This document shows, in pieces, positions 25,563 through 33,822 of a DNA stretch of 64,000 nucleotides. Numbering within the stretch: position 1 is the first letter of the stretch; each line of letters starts with the position of its first letter. Source of the DNA: Nonomuraea sp. PA05 (GTDB taxonomy: Bacteria > Actinomycetota > Actinomycetes > Streptosporangiales > Streptosporangiaceae); the NCBI RefSeq assembly GCF_008086045.1, contig NZ_VSEY01000028.1, positions 112,259-176,258 of the forward strand, written 5' to 3'. The notes below the pieces were generated by a model that worked only from the letters and a program-made list of their open reading frames with translations, was not told the DNA's origin and did no database searches. Both the position numbers and the translations under genes were made by a program.

Positions 25563-26186
25563 TTAGTCTTGCGTTCCCATATCGGTCGCATCCACCCCGG
25601 ATCGGGGCGCGGCGAGCCAGCACGTCAGGCTCTCCCAGCCGAACAGTCCCCACAGGTAGACCGCGAGCAGCAGGTAGCCCCCGGTCAGCCAGCCCGACAG
25701 CGCGACCAGGGAGACCACCATCATCCGCCCGTCCCAGCCGAGCCCCAGAGTGGACAGCCAGGCCGGCGGATAGACGTGCTGGCGCAACCGGTAGACCAGA
25801 TCGTAATGGTGGAACGCCAGGGCGGCGAGCAGCATGAAGATCACCAGGGGGTGCACGTCGTGGGCGAACCCGCACGCCGCGATGAACGTGTACTCGATGA
25901 GCCGCAGGATCGGCGGCACGAGCCAGTCGAACCTGCCGTCGTGCGGGTGCGTGCTGCCGGGCCCGGCCAGCAGTAGCGTCACGGCGGGCGCGAACACCGC
26001 CAGGCCGTCCGTGCCCGCCACGCCGAGCACCAGCAGCACGCCCGTGACGAACGTGCCGGCGATCACCGGCGGCAGCGGCGGGAGCTGCCCTGCCACGAGC
26101 AGCCCCATCGCCCGCGAGAGCGGCCCGTCGTCGCGGTAGGCCACGACCGTGCTGCTCGGAACGGGTGTCATGTGAACCGAAATCAC
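25563..26186 (-). CDS. Multi-pass membrane protein (DUF5941-like)
   Basis: This protein of about 207 residues has five or six hydrophobic segments and a conserved-looking central HHYDLVYRLR. It resembles the region called DUF5941, which I recall often following a CDP-alcohol transferase in actinobacteria. I start it at the GTG that overlaps the stop of the upstream transferase (GTGA); an ATG five codons later is possible. The coupling suggests it works with that transferase, perhaps handling the lipid product. No catalytic motif is visible. Confidence 0.7.
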   Translation of the reverse strand: MISVHMTPVPSSTVVAYRDDGPLSRAMGLLVAGQLPPLPPVIAGTFVTGVLLVLGVAGTDGLAVFAPAVTLLLAGPGSTHPHDGRFDWLVPPILRLIEYTFIAACGFAHDVHPLVIFMLLAALAFHHYDLVYRLRQHVYPPAWLSTLGLGWDGRMMVVSLVALSGWLTGGYLLLAVYLWGLFGWESLTCWLAAPRSGVDATDMGTQD

Positions 26187-27601
26187 CTTGCCGACCTCGC
26201 GATCCGTCCGGCGAGCTGATAGAGCGCCGCCACGCCGCCCCAGCCGAGCAGCGCCAGGAACGTCACCCTGGCGTCCCAGAACGCCGCGGTGACGGCGATC
26301 AGGGCCATCCGCTCCCCGATGGGCAGCACGATCATCTTCTTCAGGTAGCGGGCGATCGTGTCGCGTTCGAGCCGCTGGGCGAGCCTGAGCACGCCGCCGG
26401 GGGCGGCGCGGACGTCCTGCGTCTCCAGCAGGGACCGCGCGGGCCTGCCCCACATGGCGCCGACGCGGGCGGCGTCGGTGACGGCGCCCGCGTACGTGTA
26501 GTCGACCGCGTGCCTGACCACCTGCAGCACCATTGCGGCCACGGCCAGGTACCAGATGTCCGCGGCGGCGGAGCCGAAGGCCAGGCCGACGTAGACGGCG
26601 TACTCCTTGAGCCGGTCGGACATGCCGTCGGCCCAGGCCCCCAGCGGGGAGAACGTGCGCGTGTAGCGGGCGAGCTGGCCGTCGAGGCAGTCGAGCGCGA
26701 ACGACAGGTACAGCAGCACCGCTCCGGCCAGCCGCCCGCCCTGGGTGCCGGCCGAGAACCAGACGGCCGCCAGCAGCGCCAGCCCGGCCGAGATGCCGGT
26801 GACCGTGTTGGGGGTGAGCTTGAGCCGGACGCACGGCCTGATCAGGTGGCGGGTCCAGGTGGAGACGAAGAACGTGGCGAAGAAGCCGTCGTCGTCCTTG
26901 ACGGAGGCGTCGAGCCTGACCTGCGCCTCGTCCACCTCCGCCAGCCGGGCCAGGGCGGCGTCGGCGGAGATCTGGCCGGTCACCCGGTCGGCGTGCAACT
27001 GGCCGATGCCCGTGGCGCGCACGCTCACGCCGGACCTGACCAGCCCGACCAGCAGCAGGTCCACCGCCTCGACGGGGGTGACGGGGCCGAGCTTGCCCGC
27101 CTCCGCCAGCTCGGCCAGCTCCTCGGCGACGTCGGCCAGCGAGGCCAGGTCGGCCTCCCCTGCCTGCAGCACGCCTCTGAAGGTGGCGTTCGCCTCGGGG
27201 ACCAGGTGGAAGGAGCTGCCCGCGGCGACGACTCTGCCGCCCTCCACGCGTACGGGCGGGCGCAGCGGCCCGGCGGTGGCGTCGTGCGAGATCAGCGCGG
27301 CTGTGCTGCGGGCGGGATGCTCCAGCAGCACGGCGAGCGCCTCGGTGTGCAGCACCAGGTCGGCGGGCAGCACGGCTACGGCGCCCGTGGCGGTGCGCGC
27401 GATCTTGGCGACGCCGCGCAGGTCGGCCGCGAGGCCGCCTGCGGCGGACATCACCTGCACCTCGCGCACGGGCAGCGAGGCGAGCTGGTCGCCGAGGCGG
27501 TCGAGAAGCGTGCCGTCGCCGCTGAGGAGCCTGCACGCGGGTGTCGTGGCGAGCAGCAGGACCGAGGTGGTCGTGCTTTCGCGGGTCAATGAGTCGGGCA
27601 A
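26183..27601 (-). CDS. Fusion: degenerate nucleotidyltransferase-like domain plus CDP-alcohol phosphatidyltransferase
   Basis: Residues 1-235 resemble a nucleotidyltransferase fold, with VLPADLVLHTEAL in the place of the metal-binding strand, but lack the GG..R..P nucleotide loop, so this half is probably not catalytic. Residues 250-470 form a membrane CDP-alcohol transferase with the complete motif DCLDGQLAR (Asp304, Asp307), G321, Asp325 and Asp329. The start is TTG with GGGAGGAG upstream. It is coupled by a GTGA overlap to the small membrane protein downstream. Together with the paralogue at 22937-23704 the cluster has two such transferases, only this one with the full motif. Confidence 0.82.
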   Translation of the reverse strand: MPDSLTRESTTTSVLLLATTPACRLLSGDGTLLDRLGDQLASLPVREVQVMSAAGGLAADLRGVAKIARTATGAVAVLPADLVLHTEALAVLLEHPARSTAALISHDATAGPLRPPVRVEGGRVVAAGSSFHLVPEANATFRGVLQAGEADLASLADVAEELAELAEAGKLGPVTPVEAVDLLLVGLVRSGVSVRATGIGQLHADRVTGQISADAALARLAEVDEAQVRLDASVKDDDGFFATFFVSTWTRHLIRPCVRLKLTPNTVTGISAGLALLAAVWFSAGTQGGRLAGAVLLYLSFALDCLDGQLARYTRTFSPLGAWADGMSDRLKEYAVYVGLAFGSAAADIWYLAVAAMVLQVVRHAVDYTYAGAVTDAARVGAMWGRPARSLLETQDVRAAPGGVLRLAQRLERDTIARYLKKMIVLPIGERMALIAVTAAFWDARVTFLALLGWGGVAALYQLAGRIARSAR

Positions 27602-27712
27602 AGCTCAGGTCTCCTCCCGGTCGGGGTGGAGCACGTGGTCTTGGGGGTGCGTAGACACAGCGTAGCGACAGGTCAACGCGATATCACGGAACAGCACCGT
27701 TACGCTGCCGGT

Positions 27713-29044
27713 ATGGATTCACGGCTGCGGTCGGTAGGAGTGCTCCTCGCGGGCGGTGTGGGGCAGCGGGTCGGGCTCGGCACGCCCAAGCAGCTCATCG
27801 AGGTCGCGGGCAGGTCGATCATCGAGCATTCGCTGGCGGTGTTCGAGAGCGCGCCCGAGATCGACGAGATCGTGGTGCTGATGACGCCGGGGTACGCCGA
27901 CCGGGTGCGCGAGATCGTGGCCAGGGGCGGATATCGCAAGGTCAGCAAGGTCGTGGACGGCGGTTCCAGCCGCACGGAGAGCACCTGGCGGGCGCTGGCG
28001 GCGCTCGGGGAGGAAGAGTGCGACGTGCTGTTGCACGACGCTGTACGCCCCCTCCTGGAGCCCCGGATCATCACGGAATGTGTCAGGGCGCTGGAGACCC
28101 ACGAGGCCGTCAACGTGGCGATCCCGAGCTCCGACACGGTCCTCGTGGCGACGCCCGAGGGGGCCATCGGCGAGGTGCTCGACCGGTCGCGGCTGCGGCG
28201 CAGCCAGACGCCGCAGTGCTTCCGGCTGTCGGTGATCCGGAAGGCGTACGAGCGGGCGATGGCCGACCCCGGGTTCGCCTGGCTGCCCGCCACGGACGAC
28301 TGCGGGGTGGTGCTGCGGTACCTGCCCGAGGTGCCGATCCACCTGGTGCAGGGCAGCGAGCGCAACATCAAGGTGACGCACCCGGCCGACCTGCACATCG
28401 CCGAGCTGCTGTTCCGGCTGCCCGCGCCCGTGCCTGCGGGCGACCGGGACGCGCTGGCGGGACAGGTGATCGTCGTCCTGGGCACGGACGCCTCGGCGGC
28501 GGACTCCGTGATCGGCCGGGAGGCAGCCCGTCACGGCGCGACCGTGCACGTCCTGACGAGGGCCGACGGCGTGCGGGTCGAGGATTCCGACTCGGTCGCC
28601 AAGGCGCTCGACGACGTGGGCGCGGCCGACCACGTGGTGCTGGCGGCGGGTCCGTCCCACTCGGGCGACCTGGCGCGCGCGAGCGCCGAGACCGTGACCG
28701 ACGCGGTCGGCGCCGGCCACCTGGGCGCGCTCAACGTCGCCCGCGCCGCCCGCCCGCACCTGCGCGGAGCCGCGTCGGGAGGGCGTGCCGCGGGGGCCGC
28801 TCCCGGCCCTCGGAGCAGCCTGCTGCTGCACGTCCCGCCAGGCTCCGGCGCGCTGCACGAGTCCGGCGCGGCGGCCGTGGCCGGGCTCACCCGGGCGCTG
28901 GCCCGCGAATGGGTCGCCGACGGCATCCGGGTCAACTGCGTCAATACCGGCGCCTCTCCGCTCGTGGTCGCGCAGACCTCGCTGGACATCCTCATCTCCG
29001 ACCTATCAGGGCAGGTCATAGACGCCCGCGTGGACGGCACTTGA
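27713..29044 (+). CDS. IspD/TarI-like cytidylyltransferase fused to a degenerate SDR domain
   Basis: Residues 1-230 are a cytidylyltransferase: VLLAGGVGQRVGLGTPKQ, LLHDAVRPLL and ATDDCGVV match the IspD/TarI family. Residues 245-443 look like a short-chain dehydrogenase, the arrangement of ribitol-phosphate enzymes that both reduce and activate the polyol. Here, however, the Rossmann glycine pattern is lost (VVLGTDASAAD), and the YxxxK pair appears as HxxxG in the segment LHESGAAAVAGLTRAL. The oxidoreductase half is therefore probably inactive. It is divergent from the CDP-alcohol transferase gene and directly precedes a TagB/TagF-like gene. CDP-ribitol or CDP-glycerol type products are more likely than isoprenoid methylerythritol, from context only. 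Confidence 0.82.
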   Translation: MDSRLRSVGVLLAGGVGQRVGLGTPKQLIEVAGRSIIEHSLAVFESAPEIDEIVVLMTPGYADRVREIVARGGYRKVSKVVDGGSSRTESTWRALAALGEEECDVLLHDAVRPLLEPRIITECVRALETHEAVNVAIPSSDTVLVATPEGAIGEVLDRSRLRRSQTPQCFRLSVIRKAYERAMADPGFAWLPATDDCGVVLRYLPEVPIHLVQGSERNIKVTHPADLHIAELLFRLPAPVPAGDRDALAGQVIVVLGTDASAADSVIGREAARHGATVHVLTRADGVRVEDSDSVAKALDDVGAADHVVLAAGPSHSGDLARASAETVTDAVGAGHLGALNVARAARPHLRGAASGGRAAGAAPGPRSSLLLHVPPGSGALHESGAAAVAGLTRALAREWVADGIRVNCVNTGASPLVVAQTSLDILISDLSGQVIDARVDGT

Positions 29045-29070
29045 CCTGACGCTTGTTACCGTGCGATCAC

Positions 29071-30807
29071 ATGGGGAGACTCATCGTGATCGCGGCGCTG
29101 CTGGGCTGCTACCCGGTGTTGCTGGTGGCGGCGCTATGGCCGGCGCCGGTGCTGTTCGGGGTGGTGGCCGCGGCCTCGTACCTGATCGAGTACGCGGCGC
29201 CGCGCGCCGCCCGCCCGCTGCCCGAGCTGCTCGGCAAGGTGCACCTCGGGATCACGCTGCGCTTCGCGGCCCGGGAGACCATGGCGCTGCTCCTGGTCGC
29301 CAGGACGGCGGGGGCCGAGCTGCCGTGGTTCGCGGCGCTGGCGGCCGGCATGCTGGCGATCCACGCGGTGCGGGCCCTGCACACGGGGCTGGCGCTGCGG
29401 CTGCGCCAGATGCTCAGCAGGATGCCGGTGACCACCCGCAACCTGGACGTCTCCGCGCTGAGCAGCCCGAAGATGCCGCCGGGGCCGCTGCGCGACGCCC
29501 GCAGCGTGCCGTTCCTCTACCTGGACGCGCTGCCGGTGCTCGGCGCCGTCCTGGGCGTCGTCCCCGCCACGGCGGGCGCGGGGGTGGCGCTCGCGGCGGG
29601 CCTGGCGGCGGCGCTCGCGCTCATCCCGTACGTGCGCCGCGCCAGGCCCCTCACCGACCGGGCCAGGGTGCTGGAGGTCGTGTCCGAGCAGGTCGAGAAG
29701 TACGGCCCCGAGGTCATCCTGTACTTCTCCGGCGCCACGGCCGCCGCCTACCAGGCGAGGATGTGGCTGCCCACCCTCGAACGCATCAACCGGCGTGCCA
29801 TCGTCGTGCTGCGCGAGCGCGGCATGGCCAGGCACCTGGAGTCCACGACGCTGCCGATGGTGTGCATCCCGTCGTCGGCCGACCTGATGAGCTTCCGCGC
29901 GCTGGCCGGCGCCAAGCTGTGCCTGTACGTCGCCAACGTCGGCAGGAACGTGCACATGCTGCGCATCCCGACCCTGCGCAGCGCGTTCCTCAACCACGGC
30001 GACAGTGACAAGGAGGCCTCGTTCAACCCGTTCTCGCGGGTGTACGACGAGGTGTGGGTGGCGGGCCCCGCGGGCCGCGACCGGTACCGGCGGGCCAGGG
30101 TCGGGGTCAGGGACGAGAACATCCACGAGGTCGGGCGGCCCCAGCTCCAGGGCATCTCGACGGAGGGGCCCGGGCTGCCGTACCGGACGGTCCTGTACGC
30201 GCCCACCTGGGAGGGCTGGAACGACGACCTGTTCCACACCTCGCTGATCACCATGGGGCCGCGTCTGGTGCGCGCTCTGCTCGACCACCAGCCTCCGCTG
30301 CGGGTCGTCTACAAGCCGCACCCGCTCACCGGGCACCGCGACAAGAGCGCCACCCGGGCGCACAGGAAGATCGTCGCCATGATCGAGGCGGCGGAGCTGG
30401 CCAAGTCGAAGGCCCGCCACCCCTCCAGGGCCGACGGCACGGCGCCGCACATCAGGCACCTGGTCGTCACGGGGCACTCGCCGCACCTGTACGACTGCTT
30501 CAACGAGTGCGATCTGCTCATCAGCGACATCTCCAGCGTGGTGGCCGACTTCCTGGCCAGCGAGAAGCCGTACGCGGTGACGAACGTGACGGGGCTCCCC
30601 GAGCGCGCCTTCCACGAGCGGTACCCGAGCACGGAGGCGGGGACGCTGCTGGGCGAGGACCTGTCGGGGCTGGCGGAGTTCCTGGACGGGGAGGACACGC
30701 TGGCCAGGGCACGCGTCAAGCTGCGGAGTTACCTGCTGGGGCCGGAGTACCCGGACGCGATGGCCCGCTTCAACGCGGCGGTCGAGCGGGTGTTCTCGGG
30801 CGGCTGA
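29071..30807 (+). CDS. CDP-glycerol/ribitol phosphotransferase-like (TagB/TagF family)
   Basis: The 578-residue protein has an N-terminal hydrophobic part (about residues 1-180, five or six segments). A glycerophosphotransferase domain follows, with TVLYAPTWEGWND, RVVYKPHPLTGH and LLISDISSVVADFL, the hallmarks of poly(glycerol-phosphate) and ribitol-phosphate polymerases. It would transfer polyol phosphate units from the CDP-polyol made by the preceding gene onto a lipid-linked chain. The membrane-spanning N-terminus is unusual compared with the peripheral TagF. The gene ends at a double hairpin. Confidence 0.86.
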   Translation: MGRLIVIAALLGCYPVLLVAALWPAPVLFGVVAAASYLIEYAAPRAARPLPELLGKVHLGITLRFAARETMALLLVARTAGAELPWFAALAAGMLAIHAVRALHTGLALRLRQMLSRMPVTTRNLDVSALSSPKMPPGPLRDARSVPFLYLDALPVLGAVLGVVPATAGAGVALAAGLAAALALIPYVRRARPLTDRARVLEVVSEQVEKYGPEVILYFSGATAAAYQARMWLPTLERINRRAIVVLRERGMARHLESTTLPMVCIPSSADLMSFRALAGAKLCLYVANVGRNVHMLRIPTLRSAFLNHGDSDKEASFNPFSRVYDEVWVAGPAGRDRYRRARVGVRDENIHEVGRPQLQGISTEGPGLPYRTVLYAPTWEGWNDDLFHTSLITMGPRLVRALLDHQPPLRVVYKPHPLTGHRDKSATRAHRKIVAMIEAAELAKSKARHPSRADGTAPHIRHLVVTGHSPHLYDCFNECDLLISDISSVVADFLASEKPYAVTNVTGLPERAFHERYPSTEAGTLLGEDLSGLAEFLDGEDTLARARVKLRSYLLGPEYPDAMARFNAAVERVFSGG

Positions 30808-30813
30808 GCCCGC

Positions 30814-30848
30814 GGGTCCTGGAAGGACCCCGCCGGAGTACGGCGGGG
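30814..30848. terminator. Two overlapping hairpins between convergent genes
   Basis: GGGTCC (30814-30819) pairs with GGACCC (30825-30830). CCCCGCCG (30828-30835) pairs with CGGCGGGG (30841-30848). The stems share three bases, so both cannot form fully at once. They separate the polymerase gene from the convergent GT2 gene. Confidence 0.75.
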
Positions 30849-30868
30849 TGCGGGGGACGTTCGGAAAC

Positions 30869-31885
30869 TCAGCTCTGCGGCCGGGACAGCTTCTTCGGGC
30901 TGGTCAGGAAGCCCCAGCCCCACGAGCAGTGCATGGTCGCGTACACCACGGGCAACCGCAGCTTGGCGCTCATCGGCAGCCCGCCGCCGGTCAGCGCCGA
31001 ACCCGCGACGATCGCCAGCGCGTACCCGCCGGGGATGATCAGCGCGAGCGGCAGGAACGGCGAGACGACCAGCCCGAGCAGCATGGCGAGCACGGCCGCG
31101 GGAGGCGCGAGGTAACGCAGGTTGATCGTGCCCTCGTGGGTGCGCGCGACCACCCGCCGCCACCGGCCGTAGTGGAAGTACTGCTTGGCCAGCGCCTTCA
31201 CGTTGGGCCTCGGCCGGTAGAGCACCCGCATGCGCGGCTGGAACCACACGAGCCCGCCCGTCTGACGGATGCGGTGGTTCATCTCCCAGTCCTGGGCCCG
31301 CTGGAAGTGCTCGTCGTAGCCGCCCACCCTGGCCAGCGCCGACCGCCGGAAGACGCCGAGGTAGACGGTGTCGGCGGGCCCGGCCGAGCCGCCCACGTGG
31401 AACGCGGCCGCGCCCACGCCGATCTTGGAGGTCATGGCGCAGGCCACGGCCTGCTCGAAGGGGGTGACCCCCTCGGCCGCCATGATGCCGCCCACGTTGT
31501 CGGCACCGGTCTCGGCCAGTGTCTCGACGGCCACGCGCAGGTAGTCGGAGGGCAGCATGGCGTGCCCGTCGACTCTGGCGACGATGTCGTTGCGGGAGGC
31601 GGCGATGGCCGCGTTGAGTGCGTTGGGGGTGCGGCCCGTCGGGTTGGGCACCACCGTCACCCGCCGGTCGGCCGCCGCGATGGCGTCGGCGACCTCCTGG
31701 GTGCGGTCCTGGGACGGACCCACGGCGAGAACGATCTCGATCTCACCTGGGTAGCTCTGGGCGAGGACCATCTCGACGGCCTCGCGGAGGTGCCGCTCCT
31801 CGTTGAGGACCGGCATGACGACGGAGATGGGGGGCCAGCCGCGCGTCTGCGCGGGCGCGTGCGGCGAGTCGGGGAACTGCTTCAT
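30869..31885 (-). CDS. GT2 glycosyltransferase with C-terminal membrane segments
   Basis: This 338-residue protein has ISVVMPVLNEERHLREAV, IVARVDGHAML (DXD-type) and QDWEMNHRIRQTGG with the catalytic-base region. Hydrophobic segments follow at about residues 250-300. It resembles succinoglycan/ExoA-like transferases working on lipid-linked glycans. The ATG start (31883-31885) lies four codons after a GTG that could also be used. It is divergent from an LCP ligase gene, which supports a shared glycopolymer function. Confidence 0.86.
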   Translation of the reverse strand: MKQFPDSPHAPAQTRGWPPISVVMPVLNEERHLREAVEMVLAQSYPGEIEIVLAVGPSQDRTQEVADAIAAADRRVTVVPNPTGRTPNALNAAIAASRNDIVARVDGHAMLPSDYLRVAVETLAETGADNVGGIMAAEGVTPFEQAVACAMTSKIGVGAAAFHVGGSAGPADTVYLGVFRRSALARVGGYDEHFQRAQDWEMNHRIRQTGGLVWFQPRMRVLYRPRPNVKALAKQYFHYGRWRRVVARTHEGTINLRYLAPPAAVLAMLLGLVVSPFLPLALIIPGGYALAIVAGSALTGGGLPMSAKLRLPVVYATMHCSWGWGFLTSPKKLSRPQS

Positions 31886-31966
31886 GGCGGGGCTCACGCT
31901 ACTGTACGACCGTGGGAGGAGGGCAATCGAAAGGCTGATCCTCCTGGGTGACAAAAGGGGGACCAC

Positions 31967-33412
31967 ATGCGCGACCCGGACGAGGAGGACGGCGGTGTGC
32001 TCGTGGGCGGCGACGCCTACGGCGGCGTCAAGCTGACCACTCCTGTCCGCACTCGCAGGCCGCCGCGCAGAAGTGCCAAGGCCCGCCGCCGCAACGTGCT
32101 GGCCGCCGGGCTCCTGTCCACGGGCGTGCTGATCACCACGGGCGTGGTGTGGGCGACCCCGCGTCAGATCGGCACGGTGGACGCCGGCGTGACGGCGCCC
32201 GCGTCCCGTGGCGCCGAGAACATCCTCCTGGTCGGCGTCGACAAGCGCGACGACCTCACCCGCCAGCAGCAGAACCGGCTCAAGCTGGGCCGGGAGAGCG
32301 GCCAGCGCACCGACACCATGATGGTGATCCACCTGTCGGAGGACCACAGCGAGGTCACCGTGGTGAGCCTGCCGCGCGACACGTGGACGACGATCCCCGG
32401 CAAGGGCGACCACAAGATCAACTCCGCGTACCAGTTCGGCGGGCCCAAGCTGGCCAAGCAGACCGTGGAGGCGGCCACCGGGCTGGAGATCAACCGCTAC
32501 ATCGAGGTCAACATCCTGGGCTTCATCGACGTCGTCGACTCCCTCGGCGGGGTCACCGTCTGCACGCCCGTCCCGATCAACGACACCAAGATCGCGCTCA
32601 ACCTGCCGGCCGGCACCCACCAGCTCGACGGCGTGCAGGCGCTCGGCTACGCCCGCACCCGCGCCACCGCCCGTTCCGACCTCGACCGCATCGACCGGCA
32701 GCAGCAGGTCATCTCGGCGCTGCTGAACCGGGCGCTGAGCGCCGACACGCTGGCGAACCCGGCCAAGCTGGCCTCGTTCGTCAACTCGACGCTGAGCACG
32801 GTGAAGGTCGATCCGGACGACGGGCTGCTCGGGCTGGCCACGCAGATGCGGGACGTCTCGCTGCAGAACGTGAAGTTCGCCGAGGTGCCGCTGGCCGACG
32901 TGGACTTCAAGGCCCCTACGGGCGAGTCGGCGGTGCTGTGGGACAAGCAGGCGGCCCGCGACCTGTTCGCCAAGATCGACGCGGACCAGGATCCCGCCAA
33001 GCCCACGCCGTCCGCGTCCGCCTCGGCCTCCCCCAAGCCTTCGGCGATCGCGCCCGACCAGATCACGCTGGAGGTCAAGAACGGCACGCTGATCACCGGC
33101 CTGGCGGCGCGGGCGAAGGAGGCGCTGGTCGCCTACGGCTTCAAGGTGCCCGGCAAGCCGGGCAACACCTCGAAGAAGGACTACAAGGAGACCTTCATCC
33201 GTTACGGCGAGGGTTTCGAGCAGCAGGCGAAAGTCGTGGCGGCCGCCATTCCCGGCGCGAAGCTGCGGAAGGTGGAGCTCGACGGCATCGAGCTGATCCT
33301 GGGCAGCGACCAGCCGAAAGTTCTGCAACAGAAGTCTTCCGGCACCCCAACTGCGAAACCGAGTGTTACACCAACCACCAAAACGGCAATGCAGAACATA
33401 TGTAAGAAATAG
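31967..33412 (+). CDS. LytR-CpsA-Psr (LCP) family protein with LytR_C domain
   Basis: This 481-residue LCP protein has a cytoplasmic N-terminus, one membrane segment (about residues 43-64) and an LCP domain with LLVGVDKRDDL, RTDTMMV and VSLPRDTWTTIPG. A Pro/Ser/Ala linker and a LytR_C domain (ITLEVKNGT) follow. A good AAAGGGGGACC ribosome site precedes the ATG. The 5' leader can form a stem between GGAGGA (31915-31920) and TCCTCC (31939-31944). It probably joins the locus glycopolymer to peptidoglycan and may share substrates with the paralogue at 15540-17198. The last residues are Thr/Lys-rich. Confidence 0.92.
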   Translation: MRDPDEEDGGVLVGGDAYGGVKLTTPVRTRRPPRRSAKARRRNVLAAGLLSTGVLITTGVVWATPRQIGTVDAGVTAPASRGAENILLVGVDKRDDLTRQQQNRLKLGRESGQRTDTMMVIHLSEDHSEVTVVSLPRDTWTTIPGKGDHKINSAYQFGGPKLAKQTVEAATGLEINRYIEVNILGFIDVVDSLGGVTVCTPVPINDTKIALNLPAGTHQLDGVQALGYARTRATARSDLDRIDRQQQVISALLNRALSADTLANPAKLASFVNSTLSTVKVDPDDGLLGLATQMRDVSLQNVKFAEVPLADVDFKAPTGESAVLWDKQAARDLFAKIDADQDPAKPTPSASASASPKPSAIAPDQITLEVKNGTLITGLAARAKEALVAYGFKVPGKPGNTSKKDYKETFIRYGEGFEQQAKVVAAAIPGAKLRKVELDGIELILGSDQPKVLQQKSSGTPTAKPSVTPTTKTAMQNICKK

Positions 33413-33446
33413 GCATAATTATCTGGGTGTCGGGCAGGTGAGGCCC

Positions 33447-33794
33447 ATGGTGGTCAGGTACTGGCGGGAGGAGCCCTGTACGGTTCTGCACGTCGTAGGC
33501 GATCTCGACGTTGCAGGCGCGCCCCGGCTGCGGGCGGAGCTCGAACAGGCCCTGGCGTCCGCCGATCCCCTCAACGTGGTCGTCGACCTCACCGAAGTGC
33601 CGTTCTGCGATTCCGTCGGGCTGGGCGTGCTGGTGGCCACGCTCAACCACGTCCAAGACCTGAACGGCCGCATGATCCTCGTCCTCGCGCCCGGAATGAT
33701 CCGTCATTTGCTGACGATCACGAATCTCGACCGGCATTTCGAGACGAGCCATTCCCTCACCGAGGCGCGCAGCGTGCTGGAGAGCGCCGCCTGA
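33447..33794 (+). CDS. STAS-domain anti-sigma-factor antagonist
   Basis: This protein of about 115 residues is a single STAS domain like SpoIIAA and BldG. It has VLHVVGDLDVAGAPRL and VVDLTEVPFCDSVGLGVLV, with Ser56 in the DS position that anti-sigma kinases phosphorylate. The unphosphorylated form would bind an anti-sigma kinase and free a sigma factor. No kinase gene is next to it. A SpoIIE/RsbU-type phosphatase is encoded at 60447-61547, but a link is only a possibility. A GTG at 33438 is an alternative start. Confidence 0.88.
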   Translation: MVVRYWREEPCTVLHVVGDLDVAGAPRLRAELEQALASADPLNVVVDLTEVPFCDSVGLGVLVATLNHVQDLNGRMILVLAPGMIRHLLTITNLDRHFETSHSLTEARSVLESAA

Positions 33795-33822
33795 GCGGTA
33801 ACGGGTAAAACCGGTAAGAGGT

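Noticed and set aside
27713..29044. Simple ispD gene of isoprenoid biosynthesis
   Set aside because: The C-terminal SDR-like half and the surrounding polymer genes argue for a polyol-phosphate role rather than methylerythritol phosphate.
33363..33446. Longer start for the STAS protein inside the LCP gene
   Set aside because: The extra residues are not STAS-like; the family normally starts a few residues before the first strand.
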